A stretch of DNA of 64,000 nucleotides from Shinisaurus crocodilurus (GCA_021292165.1 CM037876.1:286414521-286478520); one strand, 5' to 3'; counted from the stretch's first letter, positions 10,815 through 21,207 are shown. Notes: a model not told the origin generated them from the sequence alone. Program-made: numbers and translations.

Positions 10815-11804
10815 CAGGGATGGGGACTCGGACTCGAGGACTTGACTCGTGAGTCGGACTGAGTCCCCCCTCTGACTCGACTCGGACTCGAGTCCCAATA
10901 TTTTTAATGGGACTCAAGACTCGACTCGGGACTCGAGACCAAGGACTCTTCAACATCCCTGGGCTGTGCCAGAAGGAGTGGAGAGGAGCGTGATTGCCGG
11001 AGAAGAGCGCATGGAAGCGAGGTGTGCCGCTGCTCGGCCACTATGGACGGCTACCAGGAGTGCAGCCCCAACAGTGTGTCAAGATTTATTTTGATTGATG
11101 TGTTGCGTACTTGGGAGAGGCAGAAGAAGGACCTGAGATTACTCTGTGTGGCTGCTCTGAGTGTGTTTCTGGTTCCAGCAAGTTCATCACCAGTGGAGCG
11201 GGTGTTCAGTGAGGGTGGAATTGTGATGAGATCTCACCGTTCCAGAATGGGGGCCAAACATTTAGAAAAAATCATGTTCCTCAAATGCAACATGGATAAG
11301 TTTTAGGAAGTACAGCAAGTTTATTTTTTTAAATCATTTTTCTAAAATGCAACCTTTCAGACATTTTGGGTTTGGCTGCCTCTGCCTGCCTGTTTGGGGT
11401 TCCCAGCCTCCTCTGTCTGCCTGGTCTCTTCTTGACCAGTTCAACAGTTGAATTGTACAAGACAAACGCCTCTGCCTGCCTGCTTTGGGGTTTCCTGCCT
11501 CCTCTGCCTGCCTGGTTATTTTGGGTTTGTCTGCCTGGTCTGTTCTTGCCAAAATCAGTTGCAGAGTTTTGAAATAAAAAGGCACACTTGTACCTAGAAT
11601 TTATTTAAACCACACATCTGAAGTAGCCTTATTTTGTTGGGAAAAAACCCCATTGATTTTAATAGGGACTCGTGGAGTCAGCTTTGGGAGTGACTCGTGA
11701 CTCGTGAGTCACCATTTTGGACCAAGGACTCGGACTCGAGACTCGGGTCCAAAGACTCGTGACTCGACTCATGACTCGAGACCAAGTACTCTTCAACATC
11801 CCTG
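10815..11804 (+). mobile_element. hAT DNA transposon, internally deleted
   Basis: The ends CAGGGATGGGGACTCGG and ...TCTTCAACATCCCTG are inverted (CAGGGATG/CATCCCTG). They are flanked by a perfect 8-bp target duplication, GATGTCAA, at 10807-10814 and 11805-11812. Dense GACTCG subterminal motifs fill both ends. A second copy of the right terminus (CTTCAACATCCCTGG) lies at 10948-10962, inside the element. Only the C-terminal transposase dimerisation segment remains (11022-11306). Confidence 0.88.
11022..11306 (+). pseudogene. hAT transposase C-terminal dimerisation domain fragment
   Basis: A 94-codon open frame ends at TAG 11304-11306. It carries a hAT C-terminal dimerisation signature: residues about 41-60 are hydrophobic (LCVAALSVFLVPASSSPVER), followed by VFSEGGIVMRSHRSRM and a terminal KIMFLKCN. 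In the family this domain follows an RNase H-like DDE core of several hundred residues. That core and the BED zinc finger are absent, so the fragment cannot transpose DNA by itself. It lies between the two ends of the element at 10815-11804. The nominal start codon is not meaningful, because the true N-terminus has been lost. Confidence 0.8.
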
Positions 11805-11899
11805 GATGTCAAAAGGGGCTCGTGGTATTCTTTCAACAAGATTATGTGTTTTTGACAAGAACACTGACTTCTTCTGCTTGTGTGCTCTCCAGTGACAGC

Positions 11900-12045
11900 A
11901 ATTATGTTGGTGGGCATGAAAGGCGGGGCCTTTTTGGCTGTGGCCTCACATTTATGGAATACTATCCCAACTGAAATACATACAGACCCATCGATTCAGG
12001 CCTTTAAACGGGCTCTAAAGACCCATGGAGATGAACCACTAACAC
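11900..12045 (+). mobile_element. L2/CR1-like LINE ORF2 C-terminal fragment
   Basis: The frame reads LWNTIPTEIHTDP...IQAFKRALKTH, the usual end of reverse transcriptase ORFs in this LINE clade (W-x-x-[IL]P...FK..LKTH). It is directly followed by a minus-strand SINE piece. Confidence 0.6.
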
Positions 12046-12049
12046 CTGC

Positions 12050-12200
12050 TTATTTATTTATTATATTTATACCCCACCTTTTTTCCTGAAAGGAACCTAA
12101 GGCAGCTTACATAATCCTCCTCCTCCTCTCCATTTAATCCTCACAACAACTCTGTGAGGTAGGTTAGGCTGAGAGTCAAGTGACTGGCCCAAAGTCATAT
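12050..12200 (-). mobile_element. Sauria-type SINE, 3' part
   Basis: A TATTTATTTATTATATTTAT tail is followed by the inverse of the GTAAGCTGCC, GAGGATTAAATGG and TGACTCTCAGCC body. The tRNA-like head is missing. Confidence 0.7.
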
Positions 12201-12749
12201 GCAGAGAAAGGAACAGGAGCCGGTAAAAAGCTGGCAAGCCTAATACAAGGTTCTGTGTACATGGTGTTGTATCCGATGGCATCATTCCCAGTGGTGTAGT
12301 GGTAAATTTTGAAATGCAGGCACTCGTCATGACAGTCCCCATAGACATGCTCCCAAAGAGAGTCCAAAAATGCAGGCAGCTGTGTCGATCCATATCAACA
12401 AACCAGTTGTAGCACTTTTCATCTCCCCCAAGAACAGGTCTTTTGTAAAGCTAATGGGTCTTCATTGCCCATTCAAAAGCAAGCCACCCCAAAAATACTT
12501 TGCATTACAACAGGGAGCAATATATTGTTGCTGGGGAAATTCATGTACCCCCCAGCTAATGTGGGAATTGCAGCTAAGCTCAGAAGGAACAGGGAATTCT
12601 GGGGGAGGGGAGGGGTGGGGGGTGGCAGATGACATCAGCATCCCTGCTAACATGAAGTGCTGGTGCTGTGTCCTTGTGAGCCCTGGCTCCACTGCACCAC
12701 TGAAGCCACCTTGGGAGTGCATGCCCCTAAAAGGCAGCCTAGAATTCTC

Positions 12750-12845
12750 TTTACGGTACAATTCTGTATATGTTTACTCAGAAGTAAGCCCCATTGACTT
12801 CAATAGGACTTACTCTCATGTAAGTGTGTATAGGATTACAGCCCA
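12750..12845. repeat. Foldback MITE of the 'CTACTCAGAAGTAAG' family
   Basis: The core TTTACTCAGAAGTAAGCCCC is followed by its partial inverse, GGACTTACTC...GTGTGTATAGGATT. Related copies are at 18198-18303, 54160-54257 and 54575-54663. Confidence 0.7.
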
Positions 12846-12855
12846 AATAAATAAT

Positions 12856-13068
12856 ACCCAGGGGAGGCTGGTGACTCCTATTTTGGTGGGGCTCCTAATC
12901 TATTGCAGGTTTTATTTGGAGCTTTATAGGAGCTATCCATGGTGCTGAATTTCATACCCAAAATAGGTTCACCACCATGGAACACCATGGATAGCTCTGA
13001 TAAAGCTCCAAATACAACCTGCAATGGATTAGGAGCCCCACCAAAATAGGAGTCACCAGCCTATGGAA
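12856..13068. repeat. Long foldback MITE
   Basis: Arms of about 80 bp (AGGCTGGTGACTCCTATTTT, and its inverse ending GTCACCAGCCT) are roughly 95% inverted complements. They flank a loop of about 45 bp holding ACCATGG motifs. No coding capacity. Confidence 0.75.
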
Positions 13069-13388
13069 ATTGGGTTGTGCCAGCAACCATGATTTGTAGG
13101 AAGGCAGTTCTTCTCACAAACACTAGAGTCAGTATCTCTCATGTTCAATCTTCCCCAAAGGGAAGGAAAACAACCCTGCTGGTATGCTCCTTCTCAGAGA
13201 CTGATTCTGGGACACTGGGGGCAGTATTCAATATTCATTCTACTTATAAGTACCACTCATTTCAATGGGTCTACTCTAAGTAGGGCTAACAGTGCATACT
13301 ACCTATGGCCTGCAAAGCCTGTGCTTCTCTACTGAGCTTTGGTCCCTTAGTCAAAAACTCTTAACAAAACTCTTGGTATGGGGAAGGG

Positions 13389-13775
13389 AGGAAAAATTAG
13401 TGGTGGATCCAAGCCGTGGCGCGCCTCCGAGCCGATTTTCCGGGGCCCGCTCCGATCTGTTTCATTTTTCTGAGCGGCGCAGTGCGCCGCTCGATCGGTC
13501 TTCTCCAGCCCGTTCGTTGCTTCCGAGACCGGAAGGGGACCCTGCGCAGGCGCAGAACACGCCAGAGGGGTCCAGCGCGCCTGCGCAGGGTTCCGTCGCA
13601 TCATTTCCGGTCCCGGAAGTGACGCGACGGGATGGAACGGGCCGCACGGGCGGCTCACCGTGGAGAGGGCGAGCCGTCCCGAAGAAAAGGCAAGGCCTCG
13701 CCGGGCGTGAGCGGGGCCAATTTTGGTCTCGTTCTGCCCGGCGAGGGCTCGATTACACAACGCTAGGAAAAATTA
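13389..13775. mobile_element. GC-rich insertion with 11-bp direct flanks
   Basis: A GC-rich block (13400-13764) contains several internal inverted segments: GAGCGGCGCAGTGCGCCGCTC at 13472-13492 is a hairpin, and CCTGCGCAGGCGCAG pairs with GCGCCTGCGCAGGG. AGGAAAAATTA occurs at both edges (13389-13399 and 13765-13775). It looks like a CpG island by composition, but it sits between repeats and has no neighbouring gene. It is best read as a non-autonomous DNA element. Confidence 0.5.
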
Positions 13776-13832
13776 CAACCTTGGCCTGCTCCAGCCTTTT
13801 CTTTCTCTCAGGGCAGTAGTAACACTTCACCT

Positions 13833-14220
13833 TGCTGGAATATGCGACGAGAAAATGTCAACTCTGCAGGGTGGGTTTTTTAAGTTGACTGCCCAGTAAA
13901 GGGTTAAGATAGACCATTATAGTCTAGTTAAAGGTCAAAGGAAGAAACCAAGCTTCTCTGAGAAGTCAGGGGGCAGGGTTCAGTAGAGCAATCCACTTAG
14001 TGGTATCAGGGGAGGGAATGCTGGATGTTGCCTAGCAACAGGTTAGAATTTCATTCTGCCTCTCCTCTGACAGTTAGACTAGTCCTACAGTTAACTGACG
14101 CTTGCTTGGTTTAAGCAAAGGGACTTGACCTGTGTTCTCATTTCATCACAGAATAAGTAACATTTAAGAAAATGAACTTGCAAAGTCTGTAACGATCAAG
14201 TTTACAGTACCTAAGAAATC

Positions 14221-14257
<37 letters not shown>

Positions 14258-14347
14258 TACTTTAAAAGCATCTACTTAGAAACAAGCCGGGTGGGGTGAG
14301 GGTGGGGGTTGAGTGAAGTCTTCTGCTGCTATTGTGCTCTGCCATCA
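13833..14347 (+). mobile_element. Solo LTR, copy B
   Basis: It begins TGCTGGAATATGCGAC and ends GCCATCA. Both flanks are CACCT (13828-13832 and 14348-14352), a perfect 5-bp target duplication. Internal text such as TTAAGTTGACTGCCCAGTAA matches copies A (17774-18357) and C (4646-5561). An ATT microsatellite (14221-14258) has expanded inside. No internal region or second LTR is present. Confidence 0.75.
14221..14258. repeat. (ATT)n microsatellite
   Basis: About 12 ATT units inside the solo LTR. Confidence 0.95.
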
Positions 14348-14454
14348 CACCTAAGTAAGAGCCTTGGAGGCATGCAGCAGTGACATTCCTTCCTCAGCAA
14401 TGTCTTACCTAAGGCTAGGGATAGATGAATCCATTCAGTTTCATTTTCTCCTGC

Positions 14455-14605
14455 ATCCCAGGTTTGATTCCCGGCATCTCCAGGCAGGGCAGGAAAAGTC
14501 CTGCCTGAAACCCTGGAGAGCTGCTGCCAGTCAGTGCTGACAATACTGGGCTAGATGGACCAATGGTCTGACTCAGTATAACGCAGCTTCCTATGTACCA
14601 CAAAC
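14455..14605 (+). mobile_element. tRNA-derived SINE, 3' two-thirds
   Basis: A B-box-like GGTTTGATTCCCGGCATC is followed by AGCTGCTGCCAGTCAGTG, GGTCTGACTCAGTATAA and a TTCCTATG tail. The same family is inverted at 17173-17348. Confidence 0.7.
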
Positions 14606-14925
14606 ATAGTTGAACAGACAGACAGGGATTCAAAACTTGAGAGCTAAGTACTCAGAGCAGAGAGGGGGAGACAAGACAGGTTCTGCCACGAAGAACACTG
14701 GGATACGTGCTGGAACAGCTGGAGGACTAGCTTATTTACCCAGCTTTGCCTGGGTCGTCATTTCTTATAGGTACTATTTGTTCAAAATTCCTTATGGTAG
14801 CTGACCATAAGGAATTGGCTCCATAGGAAAGGTGAAATGAAAAATTCACAACACCTTTCAATCTTTCTTTCTTTTTTTTTATAAATGTTTTCTTAGAAAA
14901 CTGACACAACACGGTTTTTTGTTTT

Positions 14926-15160
14926 TCTGAAATCCAAGCTCCCCCGAGACTACACAATGAAATCCAAGCTCCCCCGGGACTACACAATGAAATCCCTGCT
15001 CCCCCGGGACTACACAATGAAATCTCTGCTCCCCCGGGACTACACTATGAAATCCCAGCTCCCCAGGCCAGGACTACACTATGAAATCTCAACTCCCCCC
15101 GGGAGTACACAATGAAATCCCAGATCCCCCAGGACTACACAACAATGAAATCCCGGCTCC
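14926..15160. repeat. 30-bp minisatellite
   Basis: About eight units of the pattern AAATCC(A/C)(A/T)GCTCCCC + CGGGACTACACAATG. The period is exactly 30 bp over 14941-15060 and less regular after that. Because 30 is a multiple of 3, the minus strand stays open and reads a ten-residue repeat rich in SPGGA, which I do not consider a gene. Confidence 0.9.
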
Positions 15161-15500
15161 TCCGTGTAGGCCCCTGCAGCCATTCATATGGACATTCTAA
15201 ATGATGTAGGGGCGATTTGCATAACCGCTCCTGATAGGCCCCTGCGGCAGTTCATATTAACATTCTAAATGACGTAGGGGCGATTTGCATAACTGTTCCT
15301 AGGTCATTTTGCCCATTAGGTATCTGTGAGTGAGCCATACAGGCGCAGTGATGGTTTTTTTGGGTTCTAACCTTGCCGGTCTTCTTCCTTGGGTGATGAA
15401 GAGTATGTGTGCCAAGTTTGGTGGGGATCCATCAAACTGTGTAGGAGCCTATGCAGAACACACAAACAAACGAACAAACACACAAACAAACAAACTTTCA
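15161..15500 (+). repeat. Tandem pair plus non-LTR-like tail
   Basis: Two units of about 66 bp (GTAGGGGCGATTTGCATAAC shared) are followed by 'AAGTTTGGTGGGGATCCATC' and an ACAAACAAAC-rich stretch ending TTTGTATAGTAG. That ending resembles some non-LTR or Penelope-like 3' ends. The class is uncertain. Confidence 0.4.
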
Positions 15501-15691
15501 CATTTGTATAGTAGATTGTCATCCTCCAGGGCCTCTCCTGTGTTTCCCAGCCATTTTCGCGGCTTTTTTTTAGACGGTGGAAAGTGCAGTATTATCCTGG
15601 ATGCCACCATGATTTGCTATCCAAGCCTCATGTATATTCACAATTCTGCTCTATACCGCAACACCATCTTGTGGTTGTGTAATAGAACATA

Positions 15692-15943
15692 CAGGCAGTC
15701 CCCGAGTTAAGAACATCCAACTTACAGACAACCCATACTTAAGAATGGACTTCTGGGTTCCCCGGTGCTACGTTGTTTACGTAGGGTACATAGCTTAGTA
15801 TACTACGCAATTGGCGTAATTTACACAATTTGCATAAATGCCGATTTTAACTAATAGAACGCTATGCTGTTCTGACTTACATACAAATTCAACTTAAAGA
15901 CATTCTTAAGAACAGAACTCGTTCGTAACCTGGGGACTGCCTG
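15692..15943. mobile_element. Non-autonomous pogo/Tigger-like element
   Basis: The ends CAGGCAGTCCCCGAGTTAAG / ...AACCTGGGGACTGCCTG are inverted and flanked by TA (15690-15691 and 15944-15945). A close relative lies at 57684-57904. Confidence 0.8.
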
Positions 15944-16409
15944 TATAGGAAATATAGAAAGGCAGAGAAGGAAAATCCCTGGGGGAAAAAATCTCATGTA
16001 AAGGATGCTCTCTTCCTCCCGAAAAGAAAATGGAAGTAGCAGCCTTGGTAAAGCGCCGGGTTAAATGCCTCATGTATAGTAGCCCTTGGTTGTTGTGAAC
16101 CAATTTGGTATTTAAAATATCTTAAGCTTTTGAATGATGTTCTTACTCATTTATATTCAGTGCTAAAATAAACTATTTGCTGCATTTTTAAATGGGTATT
16201 AGCAGCGCATGAGGGCAAGACATGTGGCTAAATTGGCGGCTATTGAGAATGCTCAGGATGCTTGCTGACTCTTGCGCATGAATAAGGAGACAGATGCTTG
16301 GACAGAGTCACTCAGACTAAATGAAACAACCATGACACTTTCTGTTAAATCGAAAGCAGTGACACAGGGCACGGTAACATAAGAGAATAGAGAGCACAGC
16401 AGCTTTCCA

Positions 16410-16930
16410 ATCTGCAATATTTATTTATTTAATTTATTATAAAATTTATACACTGCTCCACATCGCTATGGGAGTGGCATGCAACAAATTAAAACAGCAA
16501 AAATAAACAAACAATAAAGGCAGAAACATTAATAAAAGAGTGGCTGGAATTTATTCATTAGCCAGGATATGCTTGCCTGAGAAGTCTTCAGCAAATGCTG
16601 AAAACAAAGGAACTGTTGTGATGGGTAGCAGGAAACACATGTATAGATTAAGTAGGCCTTGCAAACACAACTATCCTTTATTGCTACATAACAAGTCTGA
16701 CAAAACTCCTCCTACGAGCTGCTGCAACACGCAAACTACATCTGCTTAAGAGGTCCCAAAAACACTGACATTGAACCACAGCACCCCCAGGAATGTAGGT
16801 GCATGTCTGATCTTAGCAGGAAAGGCTTTCCATAGGGTGGGAGGCAACACATTAAAGGACCTTCTCCTGGTGGTTTCCATCTCCAGTCTATATGGGGCCC
16901 ATGCCATGCTCCTCCTGCCCCACTAGTGGC
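16410..16930 (-). mobile_element. LINE-like 3' region, degenerate
   Basis: A TATTTATTTAATTTATTATA tail is followed by 'TATACACTGCTCCACATCGC'. Further on, at 16800-16925, comes text such as 'GGAAAGGCTTTCCATAGGGT', which resembles that seen in the LINE fragment at 45216-45770. Low-confidence assignment. Confidence 0.35.
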
Positions 16931-17172
16931 AACATTCAAACAAAAACCTTAAGTAACTCTTATCTTTTTCCATTTCTATGGGATAAAAAGAGTTCTATAG
17001 ATAGAATTATCTCTATATCTTATTATGTAAATTGTTCAGCTCTCTGTCTGCGTATTGATAACATATGTGTACTGTGTAATATTGTAGTAGAGATCTGCAT
17101 CTGAGATCCGATTTCACCAATAAAATTTCAACAGGTGACTGTTCTTAAAGTCTTTATTAGCTGTTTAATATA

Positions 17173-17348
17173 TAGGAACATATGAAGCTGCCTTATATGG
17201 AGTCAGACCAGACCATCTGGCTCAGTATTATCGACATTGACTGGCAGTGGCTCTCCAAGTTTTCAGAGAAATCTTTCCTAGTCCTACCTGGAGATGCCAG
17301 GGATTGAAGCTGGGACCTTTTGGATGCAAAGCAGGTGCTCTACCATTG
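17173..17348 (-). mobile_element. tRNA-derived SINE
   Basis: On the minus strand the head has an A box (TTAGCTCAATGGTAGAGCAC) and a B box in GGTCCCAGCTTCAATCCC, then the body CTGGCAGATGG...GACTCCATATAAGGCAG, ending ATGTTCC. It is nearly full length. A hAT-type MITE has inserted at its head. Confidence 0.8.
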
Positions 17349-17356
17349 AGCTAAGT

Positions 17357-17492
17357 CAGCCGTCCTCAACTTGGTGCCCTCTAAATGTTTTGGACTACAA
17401 CTCCCAGCATTCATGATCATTAGCCATGTTGGCTGAGGCTGATGGGAGTTGAAGTCCAAAGCATCTGGAGGGCACCCGGTTGGCGAAGGCTG
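17357..17492. mobile_element. hAT-type palindromic MITE
   Basis: The ends CAGCCGTCCTCAAC / GTTGGCGAAGGCTG surround inverted arms with GGACTACAACTCCCAGC and GATGGGAGTTGAAGTCC. The flanks AGCTAAGT (17349-17356) and AGCTAAGG (17493-17500) are an 8-bp duplication with one mismatch, which supports hAT-type integration. Confidence 0.75.
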
Positions 17493-17773
17493 AGCTAAGG
17501 GATAGTGTAAAAGCCAGAACAGAATGGAATGACCCGGAAGTGCCCCTTTATTTAATAATCCTTGACAAAAGCAATGTCATGTGTTAGAGAAACGTTAGAA
17601 TGGTCGAGGCTGTTTTCCAGACAGATATCTAGACAGATTCCACAGCAGTGAACAATAAAAAGATAAAACAGATAAAAGAATAAAAACAACACATTAAAAA
17701 CAGGATAACATTAAAACCGCAGCTGGTTGTTGTTGTGTGAGGAGTTGGCGATGGGGTGATGCTTGATGCTTCC

Positions 17774-18357
17774 TGTTGGAATATGCGATTAGAAGATGTC
17801 AACTCTGCAGGGAGGGTTTTTTAAGTTGACTGCCCAGTAAAGGGTTAAGATAGACTATTACAGTCTAGTTAAAGGGCAAAGGCAGACACAAAGCTTCTCT
17901 GTGAAGTCAGGGAGCAGGGCTCAGTGGAGCAAACCACTTAGTGGTATCAGGGGAGGGAATGCTGGACATTGCCTAGCAATGCCCGTTAGAAATTCCATTC
18001 TCCTCTTCCTGTTAGGTTGTTCTACAGTTAACAGTCTTAACTGACACTTGCTAGGGCTTAGCAAGGAGACATGCCCTGTGGTTTTCCTTTCCTCACAGAC
18101 TAAGTAACATTTAAGAACTGCACTTACAAAGTCTGCAACCATCAAGGTTATCATACCTGAGAAATCGTATGTTACTGTTGTTTACTTTAAAAAGCAAACA
18201 AGAATAAATTTAATAACAATAACAGTGCAATCCTATGCATGTCTACTCAGAAGTAAATCTAATTGAGTTCAATGGGACTTACTCCCAGGTAAGTGTGTAC
18301 AGTACTTAGAAACAAGCCCTGTGTGTGCGTGTGCGCTGCTATTGTGCTGTGCCATCA
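17774..18357 (+). mobile_element. Solo LTR, copy A
   Basis: It begins TGTTGGAATATGCGATTAG and ends GCCATCA. The 5-bp flanks are CTTCC (17769-17773) and CTCCC (18358-18362), with one mismatch. A MITE at 18198-18303 interrupts it. It ends about 70 bp before the LYSET CpG island and could contribute regulatory sites to that gene, but nothing in the sequence shows that it does. Confidence 0.7.
18198..18303. repeat. Foldback MITE inside solo LTR
   Basis: The core GTCTACTCAGAAGTAAATC is followed by GGGACTTACTCCCAGGTAAG. Its AACAAGAATAAATTTAATAA lead-in is shared exactly with the copy at 54160-54257. Confidence 0.7.
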
Positions 18358-18429
18358 CTCCCAACCCATTTCAGGGTCAAAACTCTGTATTGCTCTATCG
18401 CCCCCTAGGAGCAGCTGTCACTCTTGCCC

Positions 18430-18900
18430 CTCTATCAGAAAAGGTGAAACTTCATCCCCGCGCCCCAGCCCCGCAAAATGGAGTCAACAATAACCCGGAA
18501 GTCCTCTCTGCAGACAAAGAAACGCTGCCTCTCTATGGTGGCGTGAAGCGAGATTCCAGCGCCGCCCGGATGCAGAGCTTGGAGCGGGCGGGGCTTCGCC
18601 TGGCGACGGAAGCGATGGCCGGGCCCCGGCGCTGGAGGGGCACGGAGAACGCCTCGAGACGCGAGGCGCCCGCTCCGCCCTCTTCTCGGCGAGGGGCAGT
18701 CGGGTGATGTGACTGAGCCGCCTGCCCGCCCTCCCCCCGTTGTTTGTGCCCGTGTTTCCCGGCGGAGGAAGGTAAGAGCTCGCCTGGGATGCAGCAGCCT
18801 CACTGGCCGCGGGTTTGAGGGGAGAGGTTAGCCGGCCGGCCGGCCAGTGGGAGTGTCTGTCTGTCAGGGATAGCGGGGATGAATTTCTAGAAAAACAGGG
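18430..18900 (+). promoter_or_regulatory. CpG-island promoter of LYSET
   Basis: A CpG-dense block of about 470 bp with no TATA box. An ETS-type site CCGGAAGT lies at 18495-18502. The likely first exon ends inside the island at the donor after 18771. Open frames on both strands here have no domain and come from the lack of stops in GC-rich DNA. Confidence 0.7.
18600..18771 (+). other. LYSET: Probable non-coding first exon of LYSET (start approximate)
   Basis: GAGGAAG|GTAAGAG gives a strong splice donor after 18771 within the CpG island. Spliced to the acceptor at 24461-24462, the frame of the coding exon stays open upstream only to a stop near 18710, and contains no ATG. The exon is therefore taken as 5' UTR. 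The transcription start is not defined by sequence alone. Confidence 0.5.
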
Positions 18901-20190
18901 GGCGGTGCTCAAGTTTGGCTGGAAATATCTTCCCCCGCCTTAAAAAAAAAAATGTATCTAGCACCTTTTCCTCCACCACAGTCTCTGGCGCGTGGGGGCC
19001 TTCGGTGGTGCGGGAAATGCACTCTGCATCTGCTTGTGGGTGCTGGAGAAATCATGGAGGATACAGAGGAACTACTCGAGAGAGAAGTGATACTGGAAGA
19101 GACGAGTCTGGCGTTGGGGGACTGGGTAGAGAGAAGTAAATTGTCATCTTGACTTTTGGGTTGGATTTCTTGTGTCCAGGGTTGCCAGCTGTTAAAACGC
19201 CTCGTTTGTGTTTGTTTTAAACACCACATCGCTAGCTGTACACCCTTTTGTAATTCTGATGTTGAATGGGTGACTCTACTCATGAGCTGTGCATACGGTA
19301 GAAATGGGCTTGGTCTTTAAATAATTTTAAGCCGCTGTGCTAGGTTTGGAGGACAGCATTGCATTGAGGAAAGTGAGAGTAGATAAAGCTCTACATAGGA
19401 AGTAGAAACATTCATGTGAGTTTAACTGAAAAAACTTTTGGCAGATAAGACACAAATGATAAGCACCATTATATCAAATATAGCTTGCTCCAGTTCTTCA
19501 TATGCTTCCTACTCCCTTCCACTTCAGTAGGAGTTCTCATGGGAAGGCTGCTTCAAAATAGGTAGGCTGAAGATTATTTAATCATTTTTTATTTAAAAAT
19601 ACTTTTAGGCTGCCTTTAAGGGTGGAATCCTCCCCACGCAGCATATTTAATAAAACAAACAATACAAACCAGTAAAAATCCATAAAAACAGCAATTACAG
19701 CTGAAACCCAAAGATGAAAGATTGCAGCTGCTATGTCATTCTTATAGTCATTGTTGGCCTGCAAATATGGAGATGGGGTAGGGGGCGTGCCATATCAGTA
19801 GGTAAGGTGATATTTTCACTGCGAGGCAAAAGTCGTGCAGTGATAAGTGAACCTCATAGGTTGGTTTCTTGGATGTCTTATATCCTGGGATGGTGGATGC
19901 TTGGTAATGGTAGTCTAAATAAACATGTAAACACGAGAGCAGAATTGCCTTCTTAAGTCAAACCAAGATCCATCTAGTCTAGTATTCATTTTCCAAAAGT
20001 GGCTACCCAGATGCTTCTGGTGCTTCTGGGAGCAGAAAAGAAAGGCATGATAGTGCCATGGTTTTCCTCTCTTCGCCCACCCACCCACCCAGCGTTCAGA
20101 GGTATATTGCCTCTATACAGGGAGGCTTCACAGCTATTGTTGCTAATACCCATTGATCTAACCTGAAAGAAATGCAGAATTACCGTAGAC

Positions 20191-20538
20191 CAGTGCTTCT
20201 CAATTATTTTCTGTCATGCCCCCCCTAGGAAGAAGAAAACATTTCGCGCCCCCCGCACGACTGTAAATAGTATCATTTGTCTATAAAATTGTTATAAGTA
20301 ACACCTCTGCATAACACTGTATCCTTATTAACGTATAAGAGAATAAAAAAAGAAAGAAATGTGGATCAATTTACAACAAAGAATAGCTTTATTAACTGTA
20401 GCAGAAAAGATTTAAAGGAGCACAGGATTTAAAGGAACACAATATTAAAAAAAACTTTTAACTGAGGTCAAACGAGCCCCCCTTTACGGAGCCTCGCGCC
20501 CCCCCTGGGGGGCCCGCCCCACTATTTGAGAAGCACTG
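20191..20538. mobile_element. Non-autonomous hAT element in LYSET intron 1
   Basis: The ends CAGTGCTTCTCAATTATTTT and ...CACTATTTGAGAAGCACTG are inverted. A perfect 8-bp duplication, CCGTAGAC, lies at 20183-20190 and 20539-20546. A second element with the same termini but a different interior lies at 41595-42643. Confidence 0.9.
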
Positions 20539-21207
20539 CCGTAGACCAATTAAAACATATCCATCAGAATGCTACCAGAACTACCCCGATTAAAGATAAG
20601 GGCCTATACAATTACTGATACAGTATCCCTAACTCTCTTTAGCAATGGTTTTAAAAATATTAACGTTTGCTATCTGATTATCTCACATCTGCATATTTCT
20701 CTTCCAAGTTCAGTTGTGGCCATGGTTTGAAAACAAGGCTGTAAAAATGCTTTTTGTTTTGACAATTAACTAAGGTCTGGCAGAGTTCTTAAATGTGAGT
20801 TGTGCTATATATACTGCAGCCAAGGGGAAACTTTTAGTGTGTCGATTACTGCTAGATCCTGCTGCTTGTTGCTAATGCCTAGATATCTGTACTTAGCTAA
20901 AGATTTTGGGATGACTAATAGTTGGGGGGCAGGTTGGTTCTATACCAAATCTCCTGGTCATGCTGGAGTGAGTGATATGAACAGCCACATGATTGTAGGT
21001 GCTTTTTCTATGTGGTTAACAGAGGGTGTAGATTAGTTAAAAGCAAGTTCTACAAGTTTTATTGCTGTTAAATGATGAACATTCTTTATTGCAAGTTCAC
21101 TTAAGTACAGTGCAGTATTGTTGAGTGCTCCCCACTTACCTGAATGGTCAGAACCCTGTAGCTGTGCCCCTGGACTTCAGATAAAATGGAGCACTGGATA
21201 TCTATAG

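Noticed and set aside
12370..12948. 192-codon plus-strand frame
   Set aside because: No recognisable domain, and its end runs into a MITE and a foldback element. Probably chance.
13292..13819. 175-codon (+) and 137-codon (-) frames
   Set aside because: Both fall in the GC-rich inserted block and read Arg/Ser/Pro-rich low-complexity sequence.
14926..15310. CRISPR array
   Set aside because: The units are contiguous 30-bp tandem repeats without unique spacers, in a vertebrate genome.
17500..18430. MOAP1 next to LYSET
   Set aside because: In human MOAP1 adjoins LYSET, but it derives from a retroelement gag domesticated in mammals. No such frame is present here, only a solo LTR.
18321..18912. 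Open frames of 122-142 codons on both strands near the LYSET promoter
   Set aside because: CpG-island composition removes stop codons. There are no domains, and no frame links to the LYSET coding exon.
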